NCBI RefSeq assembly: GCF_900107035.1 | Contig: NZ_FNOJ01000021.1 | Coordinates: 1-33,593 of the forward strand | From: Alicyclobacillus hesperidum | GTDB lineage: Bacteria; Bacillota; Bacilli; Alicyclobacillales; Alicyclobacillaceae | Length of the DNA: 33,593 nucleotides | Reading direction: 5' to 3' | Part shown: positions 1 to 7,621 of the stretch, in pieces | How the letters are laid out: each line of letters begins with the position of its first letter | Position numbering within the stretch: the stretch's first letter is position 1 | Program-made: the position numbers and the translations under genes | Notes under the pieces: model-generated | Told to the model about the DNA's origin: nothing | Databases searched by the model: none | Seen by the model: only the letters and a program-made list of their open reading frames with translations

Positions 1-11
1 ATCAGGGGTTG

Positions 12-44
12 GGCGATTACGTATTTTTGAAAAAGCAAATCGCC
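12..44 (-). other. Inverted repeat downstream of cas2
   Basis: GGCGATT at 12-18 pairs with AATCGCC at 38-44, and the loop holds a second small repeat (TTTTT-G-AAAAA). It lies 31 bases beyond the cas2 stop codon in the direction of transcription, so it may be a terminator or part of the sequence before the array. No sequence in positions 1-75 resembles the repeat predicted from the tracrRNA anti-repeat, so the array itself is not visible here. Confidence 0.3.
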
Positions 45-75
45 AAGCCGTTTCAAAGCGGCGGTGTCACGTTTT

Positions 76-396
76 TTAAAAAAGGACCAACTGCTCACTT
101 TGCATTCTCCGTTCATTAGGTGCATAGTTACCAACAAGAATTTTCATCCTCATGAACTGCTTCTCTGTGACCAGTAACGTTCGAATCGATCCTTTATCTG
201 GTAAGTTCGCTTGAAGCCTCCTTTCATGCTTTTCCGCCATCTCATAACTGCCGCAGATCCGACAGTAACAAGAATACTGCATCATATAATACCCATCATT
301 CAATAAAAACTGACGAAACTGAGTTGCAGCCTTTCTTTCCGCCTTTGTAGTCACTGGCAGATCAAAGAGCACCATCAAGCGCATAATCCTACTCAT
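76..396 (-). CDS. cas2: CRISPR-associated endonuclease Cas2
   Basis: Cas2 is the structural partner of Cas1 in the complex that inserts new spacers into the array. The protein is 106 residues, normal for the family. It opens with the typical first beta strand, MRLMVLFDLPV, carrying the conserved Asp (D12). The frame is open further upstream, but this ATG at 394-396 is preceded by a GGGGG run six bases away and begins the recognisable Cas2 fold. It overlaps the end of cas1 by 8 bases, so the two are probably translationally coupled. It ends in TTTTTTAA with no other cas gene after it. The last gene of the operon is normally followed by the repeat array, which here must lie left of position 1. 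Identification as Cas2 is firm; the choice between this ATG and the one four codons later is not. Confidence 0.93.
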   Translation of the reverse strand: MSRIMRLMVLFDLPVTTKAERKAATQFRQFLLNDGYYMMQYSCYCRICGSYEMAEKHERRLQANLPDKGSIRTLLVTEKQFMRMKILVGNYAPNERRMQSEQLVLF

Positions 397-1312
397 AGAC
401 CCCCATCTGAACCTCCGTAAGCCTCGGCAACTGTAAAGCACTTGGATCTTCGGTTGAAATCGCATTTGAAAAGCTGGAGACCATCGCTTCAATGCTTGCG
501 GTCAGGTCGTATCGCTCGTTTTCCAGCCAAACCATCTGGGTGAGAATCTGCATCAATCTCCGCTTATGTAGCTTCGAAAGTATGGGAGAGTCAACGTCGA
601 GCTCGGACGCCACAACATAATCCACAATAGGCCGATATGGCTCCATGAGGTCGTCAGCAAGGTTAAAATTATTGAGCTCGCTGTGATGTTGTAATCCAAT
701 GGATGGTTGAAATCCAAACGCACACAAACTTCTTGCAACTTGTCCACGAATCAATGCATATCCGTAGTTCATCGCTGAGTTAATGAAGTCATCCGAGCTA
801 CGCTTGAACGCTTTACCAAACAGATGCTTAAAGTACATTCGTGCGGCTTGGGATTCAATAGATCCCTTATCCCCAGATGCCACGCGGCCCGCAAGCGCTA
901 ACAGAGCTTCATCACCACTGCACCCACATAAAGTTAAACACGCGGCTTGATTCTCGATTTTGCGACGCACAACAGCCTGCCACAATCGCTTCACGAGTGG
1001 CCGCTTCATCTCAAGCTGGGATTGCATGATTTTTGGTCCTCGCGAATGCTGACAGTACGGTAGAAGTACGCCGTTTGGTAAATGTTTTTCATCGCAAGTA
1101 AACACTGCAATTCGAAATTCGGCCAATCTGGCCAGGAGGGCCGACGTGATAATACTCTGTCGGTCCTCCAGCATGAGAGTGCGAATGTCCTCCAGAGGAA
1201 TGGTGTATTCGCACATTTCTCCAGAGGATTCGTCCTCTTGTCGCACGACAAGCTGGTTATTTCGACAACTCAGCTTTGCACTGCGAGTGACCATCACATG
1301 TCGATGTGACAA
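389..1312 (-). CDS. cas1: CRISPR-associated integrase Cas1 (type II)
   Basis: Cas1 is the metal-dependent integrase that cuts the leader-repeat junction and joins new spacers. The 307-residue length fits type II Cas1. The expected active-site residues are present: E153 in SIESQAARMYF, H209 in GLQHHSELNN and E224 in ADDLMEPYRP. Their spacing matches what I recall for type II-A Cas1 (Glu, His 56 later, Glu 15 later). The frame begins with TTG at 1312, directly after the cas9 stop codon, with AGGAAG nine bases upstream. An ATG six codons in (position 1294) is the alternative, but its upstream region has no better ribosome binding site. It sits between cas9 and cas2, and there is no cas4 or csn2, so the locus is type II-C. 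Confidence 0.95.
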   Translation of the reverse strand: MSHRHVMVTRSAKLSCRNNQLVVRQEDESSGEMCEYTIPLEDIRTLMLEDRQSIITSALLARLAEFRIAVFTCDEKHLPNGVLLPYCQHSRGPKIMQSQLEMKRPLVKRLWQAVVRRKIENQAACLTLCGCSGDEALLALAGRVASGDKGSIESQAARMYFKHLFGKAFKRSSDDFINSAMNYGYALIRGQVARSLCAFGFQPSIGLQHHSELNNFNLADDLMEPYRPIVDYVVASELDVDSPILSKLHKRRLMQILTQMVWLENERYDLTASIEAMVSSFSNAISTEDPSALQLPRLTEVQMGVYE

Positions 1313-4300
1313 TCAATTCATCTTCCTTTCCACACGAAATGGCATGCGCCGTTCCTTATAAACAGGATGCGTGTCTCCTAACGGATCAACCACGTATTTT
1401 TCGAACACCTCTAGACCTTGTATACCCAAACCCTCTAATTCCCCGGAATTGTCGTGAGTACGCAGAGAAATGCTTGCGCTTGCAATGTTTGCACTCACAA
1501 AGTACATTATCCGGCATCCAACAGGTTCCTTCCTGTCCTTATAAGTTATATCCACTTCCTTACGAGGTTTAATCATCACCGCGTCGTTTGGATATAAGCT
1601 AAATTTAAATTGATAGCTATCATCCACAACTCTCCACTCGGAGTACGGCTTGTGCGCAGTGGCTAGGCGATTCGGAAGTTCCCGCTTCAGTACATCTGCT
1701 ACATAAATCGGTACAAAGTAATATTTTCCGCCTTTTTCAAACACATCAATTCTCACCATTCCCCCATTCTCTGCGATGCCTCGTCCGCCATGAACGGGAA
1801 CACCCAGCGTCAACTTTTCTTGAATCTTGACCTTTCTAACGGGTGTTCGCACACTACCGTCCTTCGAAATCTTGTAAACAGGTTCTTTAAAAGCAGCCTT
1901 CGCATCGCCGCCAAATTGAACAAGCCTTTCGCGCAGAGTGTTGTACAATCTAGGATCATCTTCCGGTCGGAAATAATCCTTAATCTCCCCATCCTTTGTG
2001 AGCTTGAGTTCGGTAAGAGCCACCTTTGAAACCACGACCTGAATCTCTGTGCCCTTATTATCATCGACTTTCACGATACGCGGGCTACGAATTGTCTCCT
2101 TGTGAGCCGCGCCCGTGACCTTCCTTGTCGGCATTCTCGAGACAAAGATAGGATCAATTTGCTCGGTTTCCGAATAGGTTAAGAGGCCAATAGCTCGTAT
2201 ATTTTTGCTAGGATCGTCGCTGAGTCTTGCCAACAGCTCGTCTCGAAAGAATGGCCAGGGCTCCAAAGGTTCGTTTGGGAGAAACTTGCGTTCGTCAAAT
2301 GATTCCCACGTGAACACCTCACCCGTCTCTTTATCCACATATTGCGTGATGCCTTCGCTTTTGCTGACCTGCTGCACATACCGGTTGCGATCGGCGAGCG
2401 CATTGCGCTTAAATTTGTCATACTTCGTGACGCGTTGAATAAGCGAATCCCCGATGCACGCAACAACAACTGCATCGGCCGCATGGTGCTTATCACCGGC
2501 ATCCCGATCCTTCGTCAATCCCCACCGCGCTCGCATATATGCCGTAACGGCGCCATTGACACAAACCACACGCTTTGACCGCATGGAAGCCGTTTCGTCA
2601 AATAACAACCATGCCTGAATGTGATTCATCAGAGCCCTGGTGATGTACCGCGTGTCCGAAAGATTTCTCTCGCGAAATCCTTCTTGTTCCAAATCGATCG
2701 CACGCTTGTCCATTAACAAATGGTTCTTCTTCTTTTGCGACAATGGGATACTTTCTACCAATGCTATAAACTTTGCCTTCTGCTCTGGCTTATCTCGCAG
2801 ATACTCCAATGGCGTTCGGTTCCCCTTCTGACGATTTTGCTCCGTCTTGACAAGAACCTTGTTGTCATAGCTATCGTCAAATGAAATCCCATACGGGATG
2901 ATGTGATCCACTTCGGCGTAACCTGGCTCGAATAGACGTGTGACGTCCAACTTTTCCCCAGAATACATGCAGAATTCCTGCTGCTGCTTGAATAGCTTGT
3001 ACTTCACAATGTCTCGTCCGGTAACATGCGCACTTCCAAGAATCTCACGAATCTCGTCCTTGATCTGCTCGTTATTTTTTTGGTTTTCCTTCTGAGCCTT
3101 CTCAATTTTACGCCGCTCATCCAGATTCTTGGATAGCTCCCGGGCAAGCTCGATGTGAATAGATTCGGGCGAACCATGCTTGCGGATGACCGCATTCACA
3201 ACTTTGATGGCCTGTGAAAGGGCACGCCGCACCACCGGATTGGTCACTTCTCCTTCACCCAAAGGTGGCAGAAGCCTCTGTTTTACGTACTCTGTTTTCC
3301 CTTGAAACTGATACCCAGCCAGCTCGCAGGCTACATCATAGCTGTAGCCATCCTCTAAGAACGGAAGTATTTTTCGAATGGCCTTCAGCGAAAGGTGTCC
3401 AAATTTCGAACCATTTAACGGTAGTAATTCCTCAATTACATTGTCGGACAACCCGAGAGTCGAAAGCTTCTTTCTGCGGTTGTCATCGCTTTTCCACACA
3501 GACAAGATCCAACCGATTTGATCAAGCGTTTCAATGGACAAATCTTGAATGAAAACCCCAGCACGCTGCAGAGCCTTTCTGACCTCGTGATAAAACTTCA
3601 TCTCGACAAAGACCGTGTCCTCCGTTTTATTACGGCTACGATTCAAGCCATACGTAAGTCCCGCGAAGCTTTCCGTGTCTTTCAAATCGAGCAGCTTCCG
3701 CAGTTTCCCATACGTAATTTTCGTTTGCTCATATGCACAATCAATCACGCGTGCTCGTTCTTTCTGTGTGAGCTCACACGGATATCTTCCTCCATCCTCC
3801 TGTTGTCGATAGATGCGAAGATTCACGACCTTGGTAAGCAGCTGGAACCGCTCGAACGAATACGAACTGCGCGGCGCCCGCTTTTCACCTGTCTCGAACG
3901 TACACGAGCCTACCATTCGTTCATAGATACTTTGCCTTACGCCATCAGGCGAGACAGAACCATGCCCATAAGGACTGTCTCCACCTGGCCCATCATCGAA
4001 GTTACGTTGAGAACGAAGAATCTTCAGATATGAATCCTCCAACTCTTCACTCATCACATCATTACCCAGCGCTCGTTGGGCTGCGAAAATCTTCCGAACT
4101 TCGTCCACAATGGCTTGCCGCGAAACCGTATGACGATACTCGCCTTCCTTGTTTCTCACGTTCGATACATAACCGTGTTTCTTACCATGAACGAGTTTTC
4201 CCTCGGCATCGGTTTTCGTTGCCTCAGAAACAAGCATTTCCGCAACCGTTCGGTATCCCTTCGATTGCATTAAATTTTCATTTTCCTGCACAGCCTTCAG

Positions 4301-4753
4301 CAACTTTCCGGCGTCTGAATCTTTGATTTCAGATTTCCTATTTGACTGAAAACCGCGACGATGCGCAATATGAATAAGCACTCTCGCGATTTCCTCTGCG
4401 GTGAAACATCTATCGAGCCCAGCCACACGCAGAGCATACACATCAGGAGATGACGTTCGTTGCGCATAAAGCGCTTCAATTTGTTCCATCGAAAGAATCC
4501 CGTGCTGTTCCAACAAACGCTTTACGCGCCAAAGCCGATGGCGACGACGGCGCGTGCGACGCCGTGCACTGCGCGCCTCACGGCGGGGAAGAGCCAAAGA
4601 TGCCCCCGTCTTACTGTCTTCAGCTTTATCAAAAATGCGAACACCAAGATCTTGAATGCGAATGGGTTTTAATCCGCTTTCATCCTTCTCAAGTGCCACA
4701 ACGGCCCACCCTACGGATGTAATGCCAATATCCAATCCCAGTCGATATGCCAT
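1313..4753 (-). CDS. cas9: Cas9 RNA-guided DNA endonuclease, type II-C
   Basis: Cas9 cuts DNA matched by a crRNA:tracrRNA guide. The protein is 1146 residues, in the compact type II-C size range. Visible parts in order: RuvC-I with D8 (YRLGLDIGITSVGW), an arginine-rich bridge helix near residues 57-82, the alpha-helical recognition lobe, RuvC-II with E535 (IHIELARELSKN), the HNH domain with D616-H617 (AEVDHIIPYG) and N631, RuvC-III with H757 and D760 (DKHHAADAVVVAC), then about 380 residues containing the PAM-interacting region. All expected catalytic residues are present, so the enzyme looks intact. I place the start at ATG 4751-4753, preceded by GGAGG five bases upstream; the frame stays open for ten more codons but those overlap the tracrRNA terminator. 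In a sampled 60-base line inside the gene I counted 47% G+C against 58% in a line of dabA, which hints at foreign origin. The PAM cannot be read from sequence alone. Confidence 0.97.
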   Translation of the reverse strand: MAYRLGLDIGITSVGWAVVALEKDESGLKPIRIQDLGVRIFDKAEDSKTGASLALPRREARSARRRTRRRRHRLWRVKRLLEQHGILSMEQIEALYAQRTSSPDVYALRVAGLDRCFTAEEIARVLIHIAHRRGFQSNRKSEIKDSDAGKLLKAVQENENLMQSKGYRTVAEMLVSEATKTDAEGKLVHGKKHGYVSNVRNKEGEYRHTVSRQAIVDEVRKIFAAQRALGNDVMSEELEDSYLKILRSQRNFDDGPGGDSPYGHGSVSPDGVRQSIYERMVGSCTFETGEKRAPRSSYSFERFQLLTKVVNLRIYRQQEDGGRYPCELTQKERARVIDCAYEQTKITYGKLRKLLDLKDTESFAGLTYGLNRSRNKTEDTVFVEMKFYHEVRKALQRAGVFIQDLSIETLDQIGWILSVWKSDDNRRKKLSTLGLSDNVIEELLPLNGSKFGHLSLKAIRKILPFLEDGYSYDVACELAGYQFQGKTEYVKQRLLPPLGEGEVTNPVVRRALSQAIKVVNAVIRKHGSPESIHIELARELSKNLDERRKIEKAQKENQKNNEQIKDEIREILGSAHVTGRDIVKYKLFKQQQEFCMYSGEKLDVTRLFEPGYAEVDHIIPYGISFDDSYDNKVLVKTEQNRQKGNRTPLEYLRDKPEQKAKFIALVESIPLSQKKKNHLLMDKRAIDLEQEGFRERNLSDTRYITRALMNHIQAWLLFDETASMRSKRVVCVNGAVTAYMRARWGLTKDRDAGDKHHAADAVVVACIGDSLIQRVTKYDKFKRNALADRNRYVQQVSKSEGITQYVDKETGEVFTWESFDERKFLPNEPLEPWPFFRDELLARLSDDPSKNIRAIGLLTYSETEQIDPIFVSRMPTRKVTGAAHKETIRSPRIVKVDDNKGTEIQVVVSKVALTELKLTKDGEIKDYFRPEDDPRLYNTLRERLVQFGGDAKAAFKEPVYKISKDGSVRTPVRKVKIQEKLTLGVPVHGGRGIAENGGMVRIDVFEKGGKYYFVPIYVADVLKRELPNRLATAHKPYSEWRVVDDSYQFKFSLYPNDAVMIKPRKEVDITYKDRKEPVGCRIMYFVSANIASASISLRTHDNSGELEGLGIQGLEVFEKYVVDPLGDTHPVYKERRMPFRVERKMN

Positions 4754-4774
4754 ATATACCTCCAAAAAGTAGAT

Positions 4775-4800
4775 GACCCGCATTCATTGGAATGCGGGTC
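4775..4800 (-). terminator. tracrRNA terminator hairpin
   Basis: GACCCGCATTC (4775-4785) and GAATGCGGGTC (4790-4800) form a perfect 11-bp stem with a four-base loop. On the minus strand the stem is followed by ATCTAC and then TTTTT (4764-4768), after which GGAGG of cas9 begins immediately. It can end the tracrRNA, and it also stands in the path of any transcript that must read through to express cas9. Confidence 0.75.
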
Positions 4801-4823
4801 AGTGCTTTGCGGCCTGTTGCCTT

Positions 4824-4859
4824 ATCATAGCAACCTCGCAAGCCTTGATGTGGTATGAT
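4824..4859 (-). other. Full-length anti-repeat in tracrRNA
   Basis: The plus-strand copy is 36 bases long, begins ATCATAGCAACC and ends GTGGTATGAT. It therefore has the length and the end pattern of a whole type II-C CRISPR repeat (the ThermoCas9 repeat, as I recall it, begins GTCATAG and ends GTGGTATAAT). Its two ends, ATCATA and TATGAT, are inverted repeats of each other. The true array repeat should be close to this sequence. Confidence 0.75.
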
Positions 4860-4873
4860 ATCCCTCGCCATCT

Positions 4874-4902
4874 ATATTATACGAGTGCAAGAAAAGAGTC
4901 AA
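4874..4902 (-). promoter_or_regulatory. Promoter for tracrRNA (and cas operon)
   Basis: On the minus strand TTGACT (4897-4902) is followed by TATAAT (4876-4881) at 15 bases, or by the overlapping TAATAT (4874-4879) at the usual 17 bases. Transcription would start near 4869, just before the anti-repeat. It is the only strong promoter seen ahead of cas9. No terminator is visible between the dabA stop codon at 4988 and this promoter, so readthrough from the carbon-uptake operon is possible. Confidence 0.7.
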
Positions 4903-4987
4903 GCATATTCTTTGTACTTCCACTCGCTCCATTACATTGAATCTTTCGCCGCGTGCGAGCAGGTTCGCCAACATGCCCCACAAACCA

Positions 4988-7621
4988 CTACACCCCCCTC
5001 GCTTCTACATGTTCGCACATCGGCCTACCCGACCAATCGCGCCAACATCCCGTCAGCGGATCGATACTCCCCAAACGCAACCATCCCCCCGCCACTTTGC
5101 GATGAAACGCGCGATCCGTCGCCAAAAGTTGCTCGACCGCCGTATCCGGTGCCTCAATGACCACCCATAGACGTAACGGTGCGTGAAAAAGTGCTCTATC
5201 CCCGCTCGCCACGGATTGCCACGGCAAGCCTGCCAACAAATCACCACCATTGCCCTGCATAACGCCAAGGCCACTGGTAACCGTCTGCGTCGTCTTGCTA
5301 CCACTACCATAGACATCCGGGGCAACGGTAGAAGCGTAATACTGCAAATTAATCCACTGCGCAACGGTCACAGGTCCAGCGATGATCGAAGCAAGAAGAC
5401 TGCCATCACGATCCGATTGCCAATCGTAGCTATGCAGAAACACCTCGCCTTTCCACGACCACCCTTGCGTCAAAGCACGTCTCCCAATGATGAACGCGCG
5501 ATTTCCAGCAAGCCCCCACTCCGGACGCACTTCACTCCAATCGCGCGCACGCCGAATTGCACTGTGCACCGGGTTCCGGACGCGTTCTACGCCCGGCAAG
5601 AGTCGCATGCGCTCTGCCGCCGTCATCCATTGCGCTCGCTTAGCGGCAGTTTGTAGAAGTCCCCACGCCTCCTTCGCTGCGCCCTTTAGCTCTGGCATCT
5701 CGATGCAAACCAATTCATCAGTGGTGGTGACATGCTCCGCCGCGACAAACACGGTATCCTCAGGAATCGATACGCCAAATCGTGTTGCCATCACGTTTCG
5801 TACATCGCGGCGGTTGCAGATGGCCGCAAACACTCGAGCATTCCAGCGTCCGGCTGCTCCCCCGCAAGCGCCACAGTCCAAAGCGGCCGCGTGCGCATTG
5901 TTGGCGCTGGAACTTTCGTGTCCGCACACCACGACGAGTGGCGCAAACTCCGTCAGCCCAATGCTGCGCAAAAGCCCACCTGCAATCTCGGCCATTTGCG
6001 TGACGGTCAATCCGACGGGGATATCCGCTACTTCATCACCATCCTGAACTCGCTCCATGACCAGAGTGGTTCTGTCCGGAAACTGTTTGCTTGCCCAACG
6101 CTTGAACAAGCCCCCCGACGCGGACGGTGCAAGGGTACGAGCAAACGTGTACAAACCCAGCCATGGGCCGGACAATTCCGGCAGTGCCAACGAGGCTAAC
6201 ACATGTTGCTTGACCTTTTTAAAAACGTCTCCGATAAAACGCACGCCGTTCCTGTTTTGACGATACGTGCTGTCTGAATCGTCCATGGGTCTCTCTCTGA
6301 CTTCAACGACTGGCGTTACAATCGCCGGACAAGAAGGATGTGCATAGGAACCATCGAGACTGCGCGTTTTGATAGGGAGGTTAAAGAATCCTGCACAACC
6401 ATACGTCGCAAATGCCCCGAACGTCTCCAGGTTTCGGCGAAATGGCTCCGAACGAACGTCGATGCAAAACAGTAGTTGCGCCACCACATCAGCCTTTGCT
6501 GCGGCTGGTATTTGCGTCTGACACGCCCCTACAATACGCTCTGCCTGGGTATCCTCCCAAGCTTCCAACCAGAGTTGCCAACGGTCCACGCGACGAAACC
6601 GATCCACGATGACAAGCAAATCCTTGCGCACACTCAACGGCAAATTGCGCCAAATGGATCGCGTCATGCCACCATGACGATGCAGTGCCGCCAAACTGTA
6701 AGCAACGCGTTTTGTGACGCCATCATCCACTTGCACGGACGTCTCGCAGTCACGAAACTCACAGAAGGCCCATTCTAACGATAAGCGCACCGCTACATAG
6801 TCCACAACAAGGTCGATCTCGCGGCCTTCTTCGCGTCCTTGCCAAAACAGCATGCCAACCCACCCCGGCAGCGCTGCAAGGTGCGCGCGTAGATAGCCAA
6901 CAGCCTCATGCTCCGGCACATCCAGCATTTGTAGCGCCAGCGCGATGGCTTCGCCTGCATCGCCTGGCCAATCGGCCAGACGCCGCTTTTCTGCACGAGT
7001 TAAAGCCGGATCGCGCACAATCAAGTGGCGCCAGGACCTGTAAAATCCTTCTTGCCTACCTGGCAACGCCCAGCCTGCCTGACCAGCATCCAAATACAAC
7101 TTGCACCATTTGATGGTTTGCTGAGCGAGACGTGCGCGCGTGTATTCGTTGGTGTCGCCACGCAGGCTCACTCGATACGAATGTAGTGGCGCTTCTCCCC
7201 CTGCCACCACCTCGTTGGCTAACGCCCACACGTACTCAGGCACATCGGACTCGCGTTCGTCTTCCCACATGAGTGCGCGAAAAACAGGCTGGAGTCGCGA
7301 CTGAAGCGATGCCGCCACATGCTCATCCACCCAGGCGCAAAGCCGCTGTTCCAATCTATGCAACGCAATATCGCCATGGTCGACAGCGGATCGAATCACA
7401 GAAAGCGAAGGAAACAGATGTACATCCTGAATGTCCGCGAGCAGTGTCAACGCATCGGCGAACGCCAAGCGCTCCAAATGTGGCCACGGATGGCGCGCGA
7501 CAAAGACCGACAATGGCCATTGTGGAGCGGTGACATCCATGGCTTGCCGAACCCAGTCGATCACGCAATTGCTGTCCTGCGTCAAGATGGCGTCTTGCTT
7601 GACTGCATGATTAGGTCTCAC
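4988..7621 (-). CDS. dabA: Inorganic carbon transporter subunit DabA/MpsB (DUF2309)
   Basis: DabA is the large cytoplasmic subunit of a two-part system that accumulates bicarbonate, thought to couple a beta-carbonic-anhydrase-like zinc site to ion flow through DabB. The 877-residue protein carries the expected zinc ligands: C386 and D388 in LLFCIDVRSEPFRRNLE, and H568 and C583 in VVCGHESSSANN and LDCGACGG. The 15-residue gap between the last two equals that of the characterised Halothiobacillus protein as I recall it (H524, C539). The start is a GTG whose bases overlap the dabB stop (GTGA), so the two are translationally coupled. It is the last gene of the mpsC-dabB-dabA set; in Staphylococcus the homologue is MpsB, which supports growth at low CO2. 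No signal peptide or membrane helices are apparent. Confidence 0.92.
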   Translation of the reverse strand: MRPNHAVKQDAILTQDSNCVIDWVRQAMDVTAPQWPLSVFVARHPWPHLERLAFADALTLLADIQDVHLFPSLSVIRSAVDHGDIALHRLEQRLCAWVDEHVAASLQSRLQPVFRALMWEDERESDVPEYVWALANEVVAGGEAPLHSYRVSLRGDTNEYTRARLAQQTIKWCKLYLDAGQAGWALPGRQEGFYRSWRHLIVRDPALTRAEKRRLADWPGDAGEAIALALQMLDVPEHEAVGYLRAHLAALPGWVGMLFWQGREEGREIDLVVDYVAVRLSLEWAFCEFRDCETSVQVDDGVTKRVAYSLAALHRHGGMTRSIWRNLPLSVRKDLLVIVDRFRRVDRWQLWLEAWEDTQAERIVGACQTQIPAAAKADVVAQLLFCIDVRSEPFRRNLETFGAFATYGCAGFFNLPIKTRSLDGSYAHPSCPAIVTPVVEVRERPMDDSDSTYRQNRNGVRFIGDVFKKVKQHVLASLALPELSGPWLGLYTFARTLAPSASGGLFKRWASKQFPDRTTLVMERVQDGDEVADIPVGLTVTQMAEIAGGLLRSIGLTEFAPLVVVCGHESSSANNAHAAALDCGACGGAAGRWNARVFAAICNRRDVRNVMATRFGVSIPEDTVFVAAEHVTTTDELVCIEMPELKGAAKEAWGLLQTAAKRAQWMTAAERMRLLPGVERVRNPVHSAIRRARDWSEVRPEWGLAGNRAFIIGRRALTQGWSWKGEVFLHSYDWQSDRDGSLLASIIAGPVTVAQWINLQYYASTVAPDVYGSGSKTTQTVTSGLGVMQGNGGDLLAGLPWQSVASGDRALFHAPLRLWVVIEAPDTAVEQLLATDRAFHRKVAGGWLRLGSIDPLTGCWRDWSGRPMCEHVEARGV

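Larger units (their letters stand above)
4764..4869 (-). ncRNA. tracrRNA upstream of cas9
   Basis: Read on the minus strand, a near-consensus promoter is followed by a 36-base anti-repeat (4824-4859), a small nexus-like stem GGC-AACAG-GCC (4811-4821), and a perfect 11-bp hairpin (4775-4785 with 4790-4800, loop ATTG) that runs into UUUUU at 4764-4768. The segment CTATGATAAGG and the later CTGACCCGC recall the tracrRNA of thermophilic Geobacillus Cas9 (ThermoCas9) from memory. The predicted RNA is about 105 nt and lies on the same strand as cas9, with its U-run touching the cas9 ribosome binding site. Ends are inferred from the promoter and terminator, not measured. Confidence 0.85.

Noticed and set aside
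1-75. Possible CRISPR repeat or leader at the left edge
   Set aside because: No stretch matches the repeat predicted from the anti-repeat, and no repeated unit is present; only a small inverted repeat can be supported.
4754-4783. Upstream extension of Cas9 by ten residues
   Set aside because: The extension would be encoded within the tracrRNA terminator and cas9 RBS; the ATG at 4753 has GGAGG and begins at the conserved RuvC-I segment.
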